From an uncultured Pelagibacteraceae bacterium (GTDB taxonomy: Bacteria; Pseudomonadota; Alphaproteobacteria; Pelagibacterales; Pelagibacteraceae): a DNA stretch of 62,457 nt. The number at the start of each line of letters is the position of its first letter. Position 1 is the first letter of the stretch. The stretch is from contig CACEHK010000003.1 in assembly GCA_902559305.1 (NCBI GenBank), positions 1 to 62,457 of the forward strand, written 5' to 3'. The position numbers and the translations under genes were made by a program. Shown here piece after piece: positions 46,124 through 57,542 of this stretch. The notes under the pieces were generated by a model, which did no database searches, was not told the DNA's origin, and worked only from the letters and a program-made list of their open reading frames with translations.

Positions 46124-48667
46124 GTGGACCGTTACAATTTTAAAATTATTGAAAATAAGTGGCAAAAAAAATGGGAGACTAAAAAATCCTTTAAGGCAAA
46201 AATAGATAAATCAAAAAAAAAATTTTATTGTTTAGAAATGTTTCCATATCCCTCTGGTAAAATTCATATGGGACATGTAAGAAATTATACTATAGGTGAT
46301 GTTCTATCACGATTTAAAATTTCTCAAGGATTCAACGTATTACATCCTATGGGATGGGATTCTTTTGGAATGCCTGCTGAAAATGCTGCAAAACAAAATA
46401 ATTTAAATCCGAAAGAGTGGACTGAAGAGAATATTTCTGTAATGAAAAGACAGTTAAAAAAACTAGGACTTTCTATTGATTGGGACAGAGAAATATCTAC
46501 ATGTTCTAAAGAATATTACAAACATCAACAGCTATTTTTTTTAGAACTTTATGAAAAAGGTCTAGTTTATAGAAAAGAAAACTATGTTAATTGGGATCCT
46601 GTTGATGAAACAGTTCTAGCTAATGAACAAGTAATAGATGGAAAAGGTTGGCGGTCAGGAGCTATTGTTGAAAGAAAAAAACTTAGTCAATGGTTTTTTA
46701 ATATATCTAAATTCTCGGATGAATTATTGAATGGTCTAGAAAAACTTAACAATTGGCCAAATAAAGTAAAAGTTATGCAAAAAAATTGGATAGGTAAATC
46801 ATTTGGATGCGAAATAAATTTTAAAGTAGAAGGTGAACTGCCAGTTAATGAAATAAAATGCTACACAACCAGACCTGATACTCTTTTTGGATTTTCTTTT
46901 TTAGCATTATCAGTAGACCATCCATTATCAAAATTTTTTGATAAAAACCCTGAATTTATTAAATTTAAAGACGAATGCTCTAAAACTGGAACCACAGAAG
47001 AATCCATTGCTTTAGGTGAAAAAATTGGATTTGAGACAAATTTATTAGCTATAAATCCTTTGGACGCTAATCACAAAGTTCCTGTTTATTTTGCAAATTT
47101 TGTTTTGATGGATTATGGATTTGGAGCAGTATTTGGATGCCCTGCACATGATCAAAGAGATTTTGATTTCGCAAAAAAATATAAACTTAAAATAAAAACT
47201 GTAGTCAAGCCAAATGGTGAAAATGAAAATTTTGAAGTTTTGAAAGAAGCATTTACTGGTGATGGAATCATGATAAATTCAGGTTTTTTAAATGGATTAA
47301 ATGCACCTAGTGATTCTATAGAAAAAGTAATTGAATATTTAGAAAAGAATAAAATTGGAAAAAGAAAAATAAACTTCAGATTAAAAGACTGGGGAGTATC
47401 TAGACAGAGGTACTGGGGCTGCCCTATTCCTATAGCTTACAATAAAGAAGGTAAGATTTTACCAATTCCAAAAAAAGATTTGCCAGTGGAACTACCAGAA
47501 AATATAAACTTGAATTCTAAAGGTAATCCTCTTGATAATTCTGATGAATGGAAAAATATAAAAATTAATAATGAAAATTGCATTAGGGAAACAGATACAC
47601 TAGACACTTTTGTCGATTCTTCTTGGTATTTTCTTAGATTCTGCTCACCAGATAATAAAAAATACCCATTCGATGAAAATGAAATAAATTATTGGATGCC
47701 AGTTGATCAATATATAGGTGGTGTTGAACATGCTATATTACATTTACTTTACTCAAGATTTTTTATTAATGCTATCGCTTACAAAAATAATAGATTTAAT
47801 TTTAAAGAACCTTTCGAGGGTCTTTTCACACAGGGAATGGTTTGCCATGAAACTTATAGATCAATTGAAAATATTTGGCTAAGCCCTGACCAAGTTGAAT
47901 CGACTGACGGAAAAAATTTTTATGAAAAGGGAAATGGGGATAAAAAAGTTTTTGTCGGACCAAGTGAATCAATGTCTAAATCTAAAAAAAATACAATTGA
48001 TCCCGAAGAAATTATTAACAATTTTGGTGCCGATGCAGTACGATTGTTTATATTATCTGACAGTCCTCCAGAAAAAGATGTGCAATGGTCAGAACAAGGT
48101 ATGATTGCATCATATAAATTTATCCAAAAACTTTGGTCTCTTCATGATAAAATTAAAAAATCAATACATAAAGATATAAAAGGAGAAGCTGATGAAATAA
48201 GCAAGTTTACAAATCAGTTGATAAATAAAATAAATAATAATTTAGAAAGATTTAATTATAATGTTATTATTGCTAATATGTATGAAACATATAATTTTTT
48301 AATTAAAAAGGTTGAAGAAAAAAATAACAGCCAAAATTTAAAAGAAAATTATATAAAAATATTAACTATTATGTCTCCTGTTATACCGCATTTTACTTCT
48401 GAATGTCTTGAAGACCTTGGTGCTGATTCCATGTTAGATTGGCCAAAAGTTGAAAAACAGTTTTTAGAAGATAATAAAGTCAATGTAGTAGTTCAAATAA
48501 ATGGCAAAAAAAGATCAGTAGTAGAGGCAGATAAAAATATATCTGAAAGTGACTTGTTAAATTTAATTAAAAAAAACGAGAACATCAATAAGATTATAAA
48601 AGATAAGAAGATTGAAAAAAGTTTTTTTGTTCAAAATAAACTAATAAATATTCTAATAAATGAGTAA
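46124..48667 (+). CDS. leuS: Leucyl-tRNA synthetase
   Basis: Class I synthetase charging tRNA-Leu. The 847-residue protein has the HIGH-type motif [19 protein letters not shown] near 38-56, the CP1 editing domain with [11 protein letters not shown], and the KMSKS-type motif [12 protein letters not shown] near 621-632, followed by the anticodon-binding and C-terminal domains. The start is GTG at 46124, placed by the conserved [16 protein letters not shown]. Its stop overlaps the start of lptE by 8 bp. Confidence 0.98.
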   Translation: MDRYNFKIIENKWQKKWETKKSFKAKIDKSKKKFYCLEMFPYPSGKIHMGHVRNYTIGDVLSRFKISQGFNVLHPMGWDSFGMPAENAAKQNNLNPKEWTEENISVMKRQLKKLGLSIDWDREISTCSKEYYKHQQLFFLELYEKGLVYRKENYVNWDPVDETVLANEQVIDGKGWRSGAIVERKKLSQWFFNISKFSDELLNGLEKLNNWPNKVKVMQKNWIGKSFGCEINFKVEGELPVNEIKCYTTRPDTLFGFSFLALSVDHPLSKFFDKNPEFIKFKDECSKTGTTEESIALGEKIGFETNLLAINPLDANHKVPVYFANFVLMDYGFGAVFGCPAHDQRDFDFAKKYKLKIKTVVKPNGENENFEVLKEAFTGDGIMINSGFLNGLNAPSDSIEKVIEYLEKNKIGKRKINFRLKDWGVSRQRYWGCPIPIAYNKEGKILPIPKKDLPVELPENINLNSKGNPLDNSDEWKNIKINNENCIRETDTLDTFVDSSWYFLRFCSPDNKKYPFDENEINYWMPVDQYIGGVEHAILHLLYSRFFINAIAYKNNRFNFKEPFEGLFTQGMVCHETYRSIENIWLSPDQVESTDGKNFYEKGNGDKKVFVGPSESMSKSKKNTIDPEEIINNFGADAVRLFILSDSPPEKDVQWSEQGMIASYKFIQKLWSLHDKIKKSIHKDIKGEADEISKFTNQLINKINNNLERFNYNVIIANMYETYNFLIKKVEEKNNSQNLKENYIKILTIMSPVIPHFTSECLEDLGADSMLDWPKVEKQFLEDNKVNVVVQINGKKRSVVEADKNISESDLLNLIKKNENINKIIKDKKIEKSFFVQNKLINILINE

Positions 48668-49124
48668 ATTTTATAAATTAATAATTCTTTTTATTTTTGT
48701 TTTAGGATGTGGATATCAACCAATTCTTTCGGGTAAAAAAATAAATTTTGGAATAGGAGATATTAAATATGATAAGAACAAAAAAATTGAAACAAGTATA
48801 TATAAGATATTAAAAAAAAATAATACCTTTAAAAACAAAGAAAATATTTTCGACCTAGAAATTAATAGTTCAAAAAAGAAAATTATAATTTCAAATGATG
48901 AGAGAGGTGATCCAAAAAATTTTAGATTAGAAATAATAGTGAAATTAAAAATTGTAAAAAATGAAGACGTAATTTATTCAAAAAGTTTTATGAAAACCAA
49001 TAATTATGAAAATAATACAAATAAATTTGAATTAAAAAAATATGAAAATTTGATTACAGAAAGCTTTATTAATAAAATTTCTGAAGAAATAATAGTTTAT
49101 ATTTTATCACTAGAACATAGATGA
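48660..49124 (+). CDS. lptE: LPS-assembly lipoprotein LptE-like
   Basis: Outer-membrane lipoprotein that plugs the LptD barrel in lipopolysaccharide export. The 154-residue protein has a signal with lipobox ([17 protein letters not shown]; lipid Cys17), and the mature CGYQP start is characteristic of LptE. The rest is weakly conserved alternating strand/helix ([17 protein letters not shown]). Position between leuS and holA is the canonical lptE location. The stop overlaps holA (ATGA). Confidence 0.82.
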   Translation: MSKFYKLIILFIFVLGCGYQPILSGKKINFGIGDIKYDKNKKIETSIYKILKKNNTFKNKENIFDLEINSSKKKIIISNDERGDPKNFRLEIIVKLKIVKNEDVIYSKSFMKTNNYENNTNKFELKKYENLITESFINKISEEIIVYILSLEHR

Positions 49125-50104
49125 TTATAAAGACATTTGAACTTGAAAAAATTAAAAATAGTAAAAAAAATTTATTTTTATTTTATGGAGAAAATGAAGG
49201 CTTTAAAAATGAAATAATTAACAATATATTTTTAAGTTCTTTTAATGGAAGAATTGAACGATTTGAAGAATATGAGGTTTTAAATAATTTAGAAGACTTT
49301 TTATCAACTCTAATCAATAAGTCTTTTTTTGAAGATACAAGATTAATTTTAATTTCCAGAACTGGTGAGAAAATTATTAAGCTAATTAATGAAATAGTGG
49401 ATAGAAATATTGATGATGTAAAAATTATAATAAATGCTGGTGTTTTAGACAAAAGATCAAAACTAAGGACTGAATTTGAAAAAAATAAAAATTTAGTATG
49501 TGTCCCTTTTTACAAAGATGATAATAGAAGCCTTAATCAAATAGCAAACAATTTTTTTAAGAAAAAACAAATACCAATTTCACAAGAAATAATTAATTTA
49601 ATTATAGAAAGATCCAGTGGGGATAGGATAAATTTAAACAATGAGCTAAATAAAATTTCTCTTTTTTTAGTTAATAATGAAAAAATTACCATAGATAATA
49701 TTATGAAACTAACTAATTTAGCTGAAAATTATAGTATTTCAGAATTAGCTGATAACTGCTTGTCTAAAAATGTGAAAAAAATAAATAAAATTTTTAATGA
49801 AAATATTTTTTCAGTCGAAGATTGTATTTTAATAGTAAGAACATTATTAATAAAATCCAAAAGACTCTTAGAGCTTAAAAAAATTTATAATTCCAATAAC
49901 AATATAGAAGAAATAATTAGAAACTATAAACCTCCAATTTTTTGGAAAGATAAGGAGATTGTTAAAAATCAAATATCCAAATGGAATTTGGAAGAAACAG
50001 AAAATCTGGTTTATAAAATAAGTGATTTGGAGATGGATGTTAAAAAAAACTATTATAACTCATTAAATATTGTCTCAGATTTTGTTTTAAATACCGCCAA
50101 ATAA
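49121..50104 (+). CDS. holA: DNA polymerase III delta subunit HolA
   Basis: Clamp-loader subunit that opens the beta sliding clamp. The 327-residue protein shows LFLFYGENEGFKNEI near the start, SFFEDTRLILISR, RSKLRTEFEKN, the AAA+ lid segment RSSGDRINLNNELNKISLFL and a C-terminal collar domain. It is in the conserved leuS-lptE-holA order and meets convergent parB with no intergenic base. Confidence 0.88.
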   Translation: MIIKTFELEKIKNSKKNLFLFYGENEGFKNEIINNIFLSSFNGRIERFEEYEVLNNLEDFLSTLINKSFFEDTRLILISRTGEKIIKLINEIVDRNIDDVKIIINAGVLDKRSKLRTEFEKNKNLVCVPFYKDDNRSLNQIANNFFKKKQIPISQEIINLIIERSSGDRINLNNELNKISLFLVNNEKITIDNIMKLTNLAENYSISELADNCLSKNVKKINKIFNENIFSVEDCILIVRTLLIKSKRLLELKKIYNSNNNIEEIIRNYKPPIFWKDKEIVKNQISKWNLEETENLVYKISDLEMDVKKNYYNSLNIVSDFVLNTAK

Positions 50105-50956
50105 TCAATAATTTGCTTTAATAACCATTATTAACCTATTTAATTGGTCTAAATCTTTATATTCAAAAGTCACCGTTCCAGTATTATTTTTTTTATTTCT
50201 AATAAAAACTTTAATTCCAGTTCGTTCTTCTATGCCATTTTCTAAACTTATAAGATTTGGATTTTTAATTAGTTTATTTTTACCTTTATAATTTTTTAAA
50301 GATCTAATTAATTTTTCTGTTTGCCTTACTGATATATTTTTTTCTATAATTTTTTTCGCTAAAAAATAAGCATTTTCGAGCCCAACAAGCACTTTAGCAT
50401 GTCCTTGGGAAATTTTATTTTTTTCAATAAGCAAAATAACTTCATTTGGTAGTGATAATAATCTTAAGCAATTTGTTACGTGGGCTCTGCTCTTTCCTAT
50501 AAATTTTGCTACTTTTTCTTGGTCATAATCAAACTCATCAATTAATCTTTTATAGCCATTGGCTTCTTCTATTGGGTTTAAATCGCTTCTTTGAACATTT
50601 TCAACAATTGCAAATTCTAGTGATTTTAAATTATCTGCTTCAATTTCAACAACCGGAACCTCATGGAGACCGGCATTTTGAGCAGCTTGCCACCTTCTTT
50701 CTCCTGCAACTATTTCGAATTTATCAATCTGATCTAAAGATTTTCTAACTATAATTGGTTGTATAATTCCTCTCTCCTTAATAGAGCTTGTAAGCTCCTC
50801 CATTTTTTCTTTGTCAAAGTTTTTTCTCGGTTGATATCTGTTTCTGATAATTGAACTAATTGATATTTTATTTTTTAATGGTTTTGAATTTACATCACCA
50901 ATTAGTGACGATAGCCCTCTGCCTAATCCTTTTTTAGTTTTAAATGGATTCATCAT
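50105..50956 (-). CDS. parB: Chromosome partitioning protein ParB
   Basis: CTP-dependent sliding clamp that loads at parS to segregate origins. The 283-residue protein has the N-terminal GLGRGLSSLIGD, the ParB nuclease-like CTP fold with IIQPIIVRK and VAGERRWQAAQNAG (the GERRxRA CTP motif), IVENVQRSDLNPIEEA, then a helix-turn-helix (QEKVAKFIGKSRAHVTNCLRLL), and a C-terminal dimer domain. Its ATG overlaps the parA stop (ATGA). Two parS sites lie 1.4-1.7 kb upstream. Confidence 0.96.
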   Translation of the reverse strand: MMNPFKTKKGLGRGLSSLIGDVNSKPLKNKISISSIIRNRYQPRKNFDKEKMEELTSSIKERGIIQPIIVRKSLDQIDKFEIVAGERRWQAAQNAGLHEVPVVEIEADNLKSLEFAIVENVQRSDLNPIEEANGYKRLIDEFDYDQEKVAKFIGKSRAHVTNCLRLLSLPNEVILLIEKNKISQGHAKVLVGLENAYFLAKKIIEKNISVRQTEKLIRSLKNYKGKNKLIKNPNLISLENGIEERTGIKVFIRNKKNNTGTVTFEYKDLDQLNRLIMVIKANY

Positions 50957-51753
50957 GCTGCGCTCTCAACTTCTTTATCTTGATTTAAAAATTCATCGGT
51001 AAAAGTAAAATACGATTTGCTACCTGGACAAGTTTTGTCATAAAGTAGAACTGGAACACCATGAGATGGTGCTTCAGAGAGTCTTACATTTCTTGGAACT
51101 ACTGTTTGATAAACTTTTTCCTTAAAATAGTTTCTAGCTTCTTGTTCTACCTCACCAGACAATTTATTTCTCTTGTCATACATTGTAAGGAGGATGCCTC
51201 GTATGTTTAGTGATGGATTCAAGTTGGATTTGATCCTTTCAATTGTCTTCATCAATTGAGTAAGGCCTTCTAAAGCAAAAAATTCTGTTTGCAAGGGCAC
51301 AACAAGCTCGTCTGATGCAACCAGTGCCATAATTGTCAGAAGACTCAATGATGGGGGGCAGTCAATGAGAATATAATCATACAAAGCTCCAGAATCATTC
51401 AAAATAGAGGTTAATTCGTCTTTCAATTTAAATGCTCTTCGGCTGTCTCCAGCTGTCTCAACCTCCAAACCTGACAGATCCACATTTGAAGTCACCAAAT
51501 GTAAGTTATCAAACGTAGTTGATTGAACAACCTCTGAAATTTTTTTATTTCCGTTAAGAACACTATAAATTGTTAGTTCAGAATTTTCTGTATTTGACTG
51601 GCCAAGCCCTGTTGTAGCATTTCCTTGTGGATCTAGATCAATCACTAACACTTTTTTTCCTTTCATAGTCAAACCTGCAGCTAAATTGATTACCGTAGTA
51701 GTTTTTCCTACTCCACCTTTTTGATTAATTACTGAAATAATTTTTTTATCCAT
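50953..51753 (-). CDS. parA: Chromosome partitioning ATPase ParA
   Basis: Walker-type ATPase that forms the nucleoid gradient pulling ParB-parS complexes. The 266-residue protein has the deviant Walker A KGGVGKTTTVINLA, VIDLDPQGNATTGLG (Walker A'), and ILIDCPPSLSLLT (Walker B). It lies between rsmG (8 bp overlap) and parB, the standard rsmG-parA-parB order. Confidence 0.97.
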   Translation of the reverse strand: MDKKIISVINQKGGVGKTTTVINLAAGLTMKGKKVLVIDLDPQGNATTGLGQSNTENSELTIYSVLNGNKKISEVVQSTTFDNLHLVTSNVDLSGLEVETAGDSRRAFKLKDELTSILNDSGALYDYILIDCPPSLSLLTIMALVASDELVVPLQTEFFALEGLTQLMKTIERIKSNLNPSLNIRGILLTMYDKRNKLSGEVEQEARNYFKEKVYQTVVPRNVRLSEAPSHGVPVLLYDKTCPGSKSYFTFTDEFLNQDKEVESAA

Positions 51754-52390
51754 TTTTTTTTTGTAGGTTTGAAATCTTTACTATTAATGACTCGTGACTT
51801 GTTAAACTTTTTTTTTCTTCATAGTCAAATTTCCATTTCTTTGATGCATCTCTTAAAATTTCTTTCCCACTTTTTCCTAAAAATAAAATTATATATTTAA
51901 ATTTCTTAAAATTATTCAAAGCTATTTCAAAAATAACTGGCAGAGGTTTAAATGCTCTAGAAATTATAATGTCTGTTTGTAAATTTTTTTGCTCAAAAAT
52001 ATTTTTTTGATTAATTTTTGTATTCAATTTAAATTTTTTTGAGATTTCTTTTAGGAAATTACTCTTATGATAGCTTTTTTCATAGAAAATGACCTTAAAT
52101 TCTGGCTTTTTAGATTTCATCAAAATTGCTAAGACTATTCCTGGTAACCCTGCGCCCGATCCTAGATCAGTACATATTTTAACTTCATTTTTATTAATAA
52201 AATCAATGGTTTGTGCACTATCCATAATATGCCTTGTATTTATTGACTTTTCTGTGCTTGCACTTATTAGATTTATCTCTTTATTTTTTTTTAAAATTGA
52301 TAAACTATAATTGTTAAGCTCATCCAATGTTTCACGTGAAACATTTTGGATATCAAGTTTAGAGTTTTTTATAAAATCCGAATCAATCAA
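51746..52390 (-). CDS. rsmG: 16S rRNA G527 N7-methyltransferase RsmG
   Basis: SAM enzyme that methylates G527 of 16S rRNA; its loss gives low-level streptomycin resistance in other bacteria. The 214-residue protein has [18 protein letters not shown] near the start and the SAM motif [18 protein letters not shown]. The start is TTG at 52390 overlapping the mnmG TGA (TTGA); no ATG suits. The codons for NVSRET are the parS site, so this gene carries a centromere. Confidence 0.95.
   Translation of the reverse strand: MIDSDFIKNSKLDIQNVSRETLDELNNYSLSILKKNKEINLISASTEKSINTRHIMDSAQTIDFINKNEVKICTDLGSGAGLPGIVLAILMKSKKPEFKVIFYEKSYHKSNFLKEISKKFKLNTKINQKNIFEQKNLQTDIIISRAFKPLPVIFEIALNNFKKFKYIILFLGKSGKEILRDASKKWKFDYEEKKSLTSHESLIVKISNLQKKNG
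52328..52343. promoter_or_regulatory. parS centromere site 1 (inside rsmG)
   Basis: TGTTTCACGTGAAACA, a perfect 16-bp match to the widely conserved bacterial parS palindrome; flanking A and T extend the symmetry to 18 bp. It encodes part of the NVSRET motif of RsmG and lies about 1.4 kb from parB. Confidence 0.95.
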
Positions 52391-54258
52391 GCTATATGCT
52401 TAATAGACTTTCTTTTTAGATGAGACAACAAAATATATACGGCAGCAGGCGTAATTCCGTCTATTCTTAGTGCTTGTCCCATTGTTTTTGGCCTTATTTT
52501 CTTAAATTTTGACTTAACTTCATTTGATAAACCTGAAAAAATATCATAATCTATATTTTCAGGAATAATAAGGTTTTCATCCCTTTTAAAGGCCAAAATA
52601 TCTGCATTTTGTTTCTTTAAATATCCTCTGTAATGAGAATTTATTTCTAATTGTTCATCTATTTCACGTGAAACATATGTAATTTCAGGCCAAATTTCCC
52701 TTATTTTAGACATATCTACTGATTTTTGGCTCAATATCTGACTAGCATTTCGACTAACTCCATCTTTTGCAATATTTACGCCGAATTTCGAGACTTTTGA
52801 TGGTGAAATTGTCAAATTGTCCATTTTTTCTTGTACTTTTTTAAGTTGAGTATGTTTCTGTAAAAATACTTCTTTTCTTTCATCAAGAACTAAACCTAAA
52901 TCTATTCCTTTTTGAGTAAGCCTAATGTCTGCATTATCAGATCTTAAAGATAATCTATATTCAGCTCTAGAAGTGAACATTCTATAAGGTTCAGCAACTC
53001 CTTTTGTAACCAGATCATCTATCATTACCCCAATATATGCATCGGATCTATCTAGAATAAACGGTTCGCTCCCCTTGAGTGAAAGGGCAGAATTAATTCC
53101 TGCTATAAGTCCCTGTGCAGCTGCTTCTTCATATCCTGTGGTTCCATTTATTTGGCCTGCTAGATATAAATTTTTGATTTTCTTTGTTTCTAAAGTCAAA
53201 AATAGCTCTCTTGGATCAACAAAATCGTACTCAATAGCATATCCAGGCCTTAATATCTTAACATTCTCTAAACCATTGATTTTACTACATATTTCTTGCT
53301 GAACATCAGCTGGTAGTGAAGTAGATATACCATTTGGGTAAACTGTATGATCATTTAAACCCTCAGGCTCCAGAAAAATTTGATGCCTCTGCTTTTCTGC
53401 AAACTTGACAATTTTATCCTCTATAGATGGACAATATCTTGGGCCAACTCCCTGAATAGTTCCTGAATACATAGCGCTTCGTTTTATATTCTTTGAAATA
53501 ATTTTGTGAACAGAGTCATTCGTATAAGTCATACGGCATGAAATTTGTTTGTTTGAAATTTCTTTTGTTAGAAAAGAAAAAAAATAAGGTTCATCGTCTG
53601 CAAACTGTTCCTCCAAATTATTAAAATTAATTGTTCTGGAGTCTAGTCTAGGAGGAGTACCTGTCTTAAGTCTTCCAATTTTAAAATTGAGTTTTTTTAA
53701 TTGTTCGCTTAATCCTGTTGAAGGTTTTTCATTATATCGACCTGCTGGTGTTTGTTTTTCACCTACATGAATCAAACCATTTAAAAAAGTGCCAGTTGTA
53801 AGTATTAGTTTCGATGTTTTAATTATCTTTCCAGATTGAGTTATAAATCCTTTTATGCTATTTCTATCAAATATAAACTCAATTACGGGATCAGAAAAAA
53901 CGCTTAAATTACAATAGTTTAGGAGTTTTTCTTGCATATGCATTTTGTACAATGATCTATCACTTTGAGTTCTAGGTCCTCTGACAGCTGGCCCTCTACT
54001 TCTATTTAACAATCTAAATTGAATACCTGACTTGTCTGCTACATCGCCCATCACGCCATCTAATGCATCTATTTCTCTGACTAGATGCCCTTTCCCCAAT
54101 CCACCAATGGCTGGATTACATGACATTTCTCCAATTGTTTCAATTTTATGAGTAAATAGAGCGGTGTTAACACCTAGCCTTGCAGATGCTGCAGCTGCTT
54201 CACATCCTGCATGACCTCCACCTATAACAACAACATCAAATGTTAAATCATTTTTCAT
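52387..54258 (-). CDS. mnmG: tRNA U34 carboxymethylaminomethyl-modifying enzyme MnmG
   Basis: FAD protein that with MnmE installs 5-(carboxymethyl)aminomethyl-uridine at U34. The 623 residues show the FAD loop [61 protein letters not shown], and [20 protein letters not shown], followed by the C-terminal GidA-associated domain. It lies 137 bp downstream of mnmE. A second parS-like site is inside its 3' part. Confidence 0.98.
   Translation of the reverse strand: MKNDLTFDVVVIGGGHAGCEAAAASARLGVNTALFTHKIETIGEMSCNPAIGGLGKGHLVREIDALDGVMGDVADKSGIQFRLLNRSRGPAVRGPRTQSDRSLYKMHMQEKLLNYCNLSVFSDPVIEFIFDRNSIKGFITQSGKIIKTSKLILTTGTFLNGLIHVGEKQTPAGRYNEKPSTGLSEQLKKLNFKIGRLKTGTPPRLDSRTINFNNLEEQFADDEPYFFSFLTKEISNKQISCRMTYTNDSVHKIISKNIKRSAMYSGTIQGVGPRYCPSIEDKIVKFAEKQRHQIFLEPEGLNDHTVYPNGISTSLPADVQQEICSKINGLENVKILRPGYAIEYDFVDPRELFLTLETKKIKNLYLAGQINGTTGYEEAAAQGLIAGINSALSLKGSEPFILDRSDAYIGVMIDDLVTKGVAEPYRMFTSRAEYRLSLRSDNADIRLTQKGIDLGLVLDERKEVFLQKHTQLKKVQEKMDNLTISPSKVSKFGVNIAKDGVSRNASQILSQKSVDMSKIREIWPEITYVSREIDEQLEINSHYRGYLKKQNADILAFKRDENLIIPENIDYDIFSGLSNEVKSKFKKIRPKTMGQALRIDGITPAAVYILLSHLKRKSIKHIA
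52660..52675. promoter_or_regulatory. parS-like site 2 (inside mnmG)
   Basis: TATTTCACGTGAAACA differs from canonical parS at one position (second base). It lies 332 bp from the first site, encoding TYVSRE near residue 530 of MnmG. Most bacterial origins carry several parS copies, so a functional second site is plausible. Confidence 0.8.
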
Positions 54259-54395
54259 AAGTTAAACTTATAACTCAATTAAATATTTACAAGATCAGAG
54301 AGAAATTAATAAAAAAAAGTTATAAAACGACTAAAAAACGTTATTTATCAACGAAAAAGGCCTAATAGAGCTTAAAAATCGCTATAATATATAGG
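54259..54395. other. mnmE-mnmG intergenic region (137 bp)
   Basis: This is one of the longer gaps in the window. It holds no ORF, no RNA gene and no clear terminator. It is A+T-rich with three AACG-containing stretches, and TTATCAACG matches seven of nine DnaA-box positions. It probably carries the mnmG promoter; an origin function is a weaker alternative to the hemE/ppsR gap. Confidence 0.4.
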
Positions 54396-55727
54396 TTATT
54401 TGCCTATGCAAAAATCGTTGAAAATACTGCCTAATATCTCCTCTACATCGACTTTTCCGACAATTATTCCCAAATTTCTGGTTGCTAGCCTTAAGTCTTC
54501 TGCACCTTTATCAAAATCTTCTGTGTCATTTTTATTTTCAAAGTTTTCTAAATTTTGAACACATTGCTCTAAGTGCTGCCTATGTCTTTCTCTTGTAATC
54601 AAAATATCATCTGAAGTGATAAACTTGTTTTTTAATTTTATTTTAATTGCAGAGATTAACTCTTCAATATTTTTTTCATTCTTTAAAGAGATCAGAATAG
54701 GATTTAATTTTTTTAAATTTGTATTTATATTTTTAACTCCTAAATCAGATTTGTTTAAAACAAAAATAGCTTTTTCATTAACTAATTCATTCAAAAAGCC
54801 AGTAAAATCAACACTTTTTGGCTCTATTATTACTATGTTTAAATCAGCTTTTTCTGCACTTTTTAATGCAAGTTTAATGCCTTTTTTTTCTATTTCATCT
54901 TTAGACTCTCTTATTCCAGCTGTATCAGATATTACGACAGGGAGACCGTCTATGTTTAGATGGGTTTCTATTACGTCTCTTGTCGTTCCAGCAATTTCTG
55001 AAACTATAGCAACATCTCTTTTTGAAAGATAATTTAATAAAGAAGATTTGCCTGCATTAGTTGGCCCAACTATAGCAATCTTAAAACCTTCTCTGATTCT
55101 TTCTCCAACTCTTTGATCATTTAATAATTTTTTAATTTCTTCTTTTATGTATTTTGAAGTTTTTTTTATATCTTTTAAAATATTATCTGGAAGATTTTCT
55201 TCTGGGAAGTCAATTTTGGCCTCAACATTTGATAAAATTTTTAATAATTTTTCTCTCCACTCATTAAATTTTTTGGAACTTTTACCAGACATAATTTTAA
55301 TTGCTTGTTGCCTTTGAATTTCAGTTTCGGAAGAAATTAAATCTGCAATGCTTTCAGCTTTAAGAAGGTTTATTTTTCCATTTTGAAAAGCAATCTTAGT
55401 AAATTCACCAGGCTCTGCGATTCTACAGTTTTCCATTTTTGAAATTGATTTATGTATGGCATCTATTACTGCACGACTTCCATGGACATGAAATTCGGCC
55501 ATATCTTCACCTGTATAGCTTTCAGGCCCAGGAAACCATAAAACCATACCTTCGTCTATTAACTGATTAGTGTTGATTTTATTGATTTTTTTCAATGTTG
55601 CTACTCGAGGTTTAGGAATTTCATTTCCAATCATTTGTTGAAGGATTTTTTTAGTTTCAGGACCAGAAACTCTTATAACAGCAACCCCTGAAACACCAGG
55701 ACCAGAGGATAAAGCAAAAATTGTCAT
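54396..55727 (-). CDS. mnmE: tRNA modification GTPase MnmE
   Basis: Partner of MnmG in U34 modification. The 443-residue protein has the N-terminal formyl-THF-binding domain (SGPGVSGVAVIRVSGP), a helical domain, and the G domain with GPTNAGKSSLLNYL (G1), the TTRD effector loop in EIAGTTRDVIETH, SDTAGIRES (G3), and NKSDL (G4). It ends in the essential CIGK motif (Cys440). Slightly shorter than the typical ~450 residues. Confidence 0.97.
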   Translation of the reverse strand: MTIFALSSGPGVSGVAVIRVSGPETKKILQQMIGNEIPKPRVATLKKINKINTNQLIDEGMVLWFPGPESYTGEDMAEFHVHGSRAVIDAIHKSISKMENCRIAEPGEFTKIAFQNGKINLLKAESIADLISSETEIQRQQAIKIMSGKSSKKFNEWREKLLKILSNVEAKIDFPEENLPDNILKDIKKTSKYIKEEIKKLLNDQRVGERIREGFKIAIVGPTNAGKSSLLNYLSKRDVAIVSEIAGTTRDVIETHLNIDGLPVVISDTAGIRESKDEIEKKGIKLALKSAEKADLNIVIIEPKSVDFTGFLNELVNEKAIFVLNKSDLGVKNINTNLKKLNPILISLKNEKNIEELISAIKIKLKNKFITSDDILITRERHRQHLEQCVQNLENFENKNDTEDFDKGAEDLRLATRNLGIIVGKVDVEEILGSIFNDFCIGK

Positions 55728-55769
55728 ACATTAAGAGTACAACAAACTTAAGAGTAAAAAAAGATAATG

Positions 55770-57041
55770 TTAAGAAGGTTTGTTCATTGAATTAAAGAAT
55801 TCAGCATTATTTTTTGTGTTTTTCAATTTGGAATTTATAAACTCTATTGCGTCCATTGCTCCCATTGGGGCAATAATTCTTCTTAGCACGTTCATTTTTT
55901 GTAAATCATTTTTATCAAAAAGTAATTCCTCTCTCCTAGTTCCTGATTTTGTAATATCAATAGCAGGGAAGATTCTTTTCTCTGATATTTTTCTATCAAG
56001 AATGGTTTCACTATTACCAGTGCCTTTAAATTCTTCAAAAATTACTTCGTCCATTCTGCTTCCTGTATCTATTAATGCTGTCGCTATTATTGTAAGAGAC
56101 CCGCCCTCTTCAATATTTCTTGCTGCTCCAAAAAATCTTTTTGGTCTCTGAAGTGCGTTAGCATCCACTCCACCTGTTAAAACTTTACCTGAACTTGGAA
56201 CTACAGCATTATAGGCTCTTCCAAGTCTAGTTATAGAATCTAATAATATTACAACATCTTTTTTATGTTCAGTTAACCTTTTTGCTTTTTCTATAACCAT
56301 TTCAGCTACCGCAACATGCCTTTGTGCGGGTTCATCAAAAGTTGAACTTATCACCTCTCCTTTTACTGTTCTCTGCATATCAGTTACTTCTTCTGGTCTT
56401 TCATCGATCAGTAATACCATTAAATAACACTCTGGGTGATTGGCGGTTATAGAGTTTGCAATACTTTGGAGTATCATTGTTTTACCTGCTTTAGGTGGTG
56501 AAATTATAAGTGACCTTTGACCTTTCCCAATCGGACTTACCAGATCAATTAACCTAGCAGTTAAATCTGGTTTTTTTTCAATTTTATTGGTTTCTACTTC
56601 TAAAATTATTTGTTTATTTGGATATAATGGAGTTAAATTATCAAATGCTATTTTATGTTTAGATTTTTCTGGAGGTTCAAAATTTATCTTATTTACCTGC
56701 AATAATGCAAAGTACCTTTCGCCATCTTTTGGAGCTCTAATTGGTCCCTCTATCGTGTCTCCGGTTCTTAGTCCAAACTTCCTAATTTGATTTGGGCTTA
56801 TATAAATGTCGTCAGCTCCTGGAAGATAATTCGATTCCATTGCTCTTAAAAATCCGAAACCATCTTGTAAAAGTTGAAGAACTCCTTCACCTGTTATTTC
56901 TTCACCTTTTGCTGCTAATTTCTTTAAAATCGCAAAGTAGATTTCCTGTCTTTTTAAAGTACTAGCATTTTCAATTCCAAGCTTTTCAGCTTCATCTATC
57001 AGCTGCTCAGAACTCTTCTTTTTTAAGTCTTGTATATTCAT
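55770..57041 (-). CDS. rho: Transcription termination factor Rho
   Basis: Hexameric RNA helicase for factor-dependent termination. The 423-residue protein has the N-terminal Rho domain, an RNA-binding cold-shock-like domain ([35 protein letters not shown]), Walker A ([12 protein letters not shown]), Walker B ([16 protein letters not shown]), and the Q/R-loops ([34 protein letters not shown]). It lies between hemJ and mnmE, as in other alphaproteobacteria. Confidence 0.98.
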   Translation of the reverse strand: MNIQDLKKKSSEQLIDEAEKLGIENASTLKRQEIYFAILKKLAAKGEEITGEGVLQLLQDGFGFLRAMESNYLPGADDIYISPNQIRKFGLRTGDTIEGPIRAPKDGERYFALLQVNKINFEPPEKSKHKIAFDNLTPLYPNKQIILEVETNKIEKKPDLTARLIDLVSPIGKGQRSLIISPPKAGKTMILQSIANSITANHPECYLMVLLIDERPEEVTDMQRTVKGEVISSTFDEPAQRHVAVAEMVIEKAKRLTEHKKDVVILLDSITRLGRAYNAVVPSSGKVLTGGVDANALQRPKRFFGAARNIEEGGSLTIIATALIDTGSRMDEVIFEEFKGTGNSETILDRKISEKRIFPAIDITKSGTRREELLFDKNDLQKMNVLRRIIAPMGAMDAIEFINSKLKNTKNNAEFFNSMNKPS

Positions 57042-57104
57042 AATTTTAGGGGGGCTAAGATTTTAGATAAATTTAATATATATATTATTTTGGAAATTAC
57101 AACC

Positions 57105-57539
57105 TTAGATTGGCTTAAAAATTACTAAAAATATAATAAATATTAATAAAACTGTCGGAACCTCATTGATAATCCTAAAAAATTTTGAAGTTTTTTTGTT
57201 AGTATCAGATTTAAGGGACTTTAAACATATACCTAAATACTCATGATATATTGTAAGCAATATTACCGAAAAAAGTTTTAATTGGAACCAAAGTTGGGAA
57301 AATACATCTATTCCGTTAATATAAATTAAGCCAAACCCCAGAAGCCACGTTACAATCATGGCTGGCCTCATTATATAAAAATATAATTTTCTTTCCATGG
57401 TTTTGAATACTTCGGTTGTTTCTTTTTTCTCATAATTTTCTACGTGATAAATGAAAATCCTCGGCAAATATAAAAGTCCGGCCATCCAAGAAATTGCTGC
57501 GATAAGATGTATAGATTTAAAAAATAAATAAAAATTCAT
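57105..57539 (-). CDS. hemJ: Protoporphyrinogen IX oxidase HemJ
   Basis: Membrane enzyme of the penultimate heme step in bacteria lacking HemG and HemY. The 144-residue protein has four predicted membrane helices. It carries the conserved His in FFKSIHLIAAISWMAGLLYLPRIFIYHVE and the Arg/Lys-rich KLYFYIMRPAMIVTWLLG of the UPF0093 family. It lies 3 bp after hemH, completing a hemE-hemH-hemJ run. Confidence 0.93.
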   Translation of the reverse strand: MNFYLFFKSIHLIAAISWMAGLLYLPRIFIYHVENYEKKETTEVFKTMERKLYFYIMRPAMIVTWLLGFGLIYINGIDVFSQLWFQLKLFSVILLTIYHEYLGICLKSLKSDTNKKTSKFFRIINEVPTVLLIFIIFLVIFKPI

Positions 57540-57542
57540 GGA

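Noticed and set aside
54259-54395. mnmE-mnmG gap as the chromosomal origin
   Set aside because: In gammaproteobacteria oriC lies near mnmG, and this gap has weak DnaA-like words, but it is short, its flanking genes are co-directional, and the alphaproteobacterial precedent favours the hemE side. Kept only as a weaker alternative.
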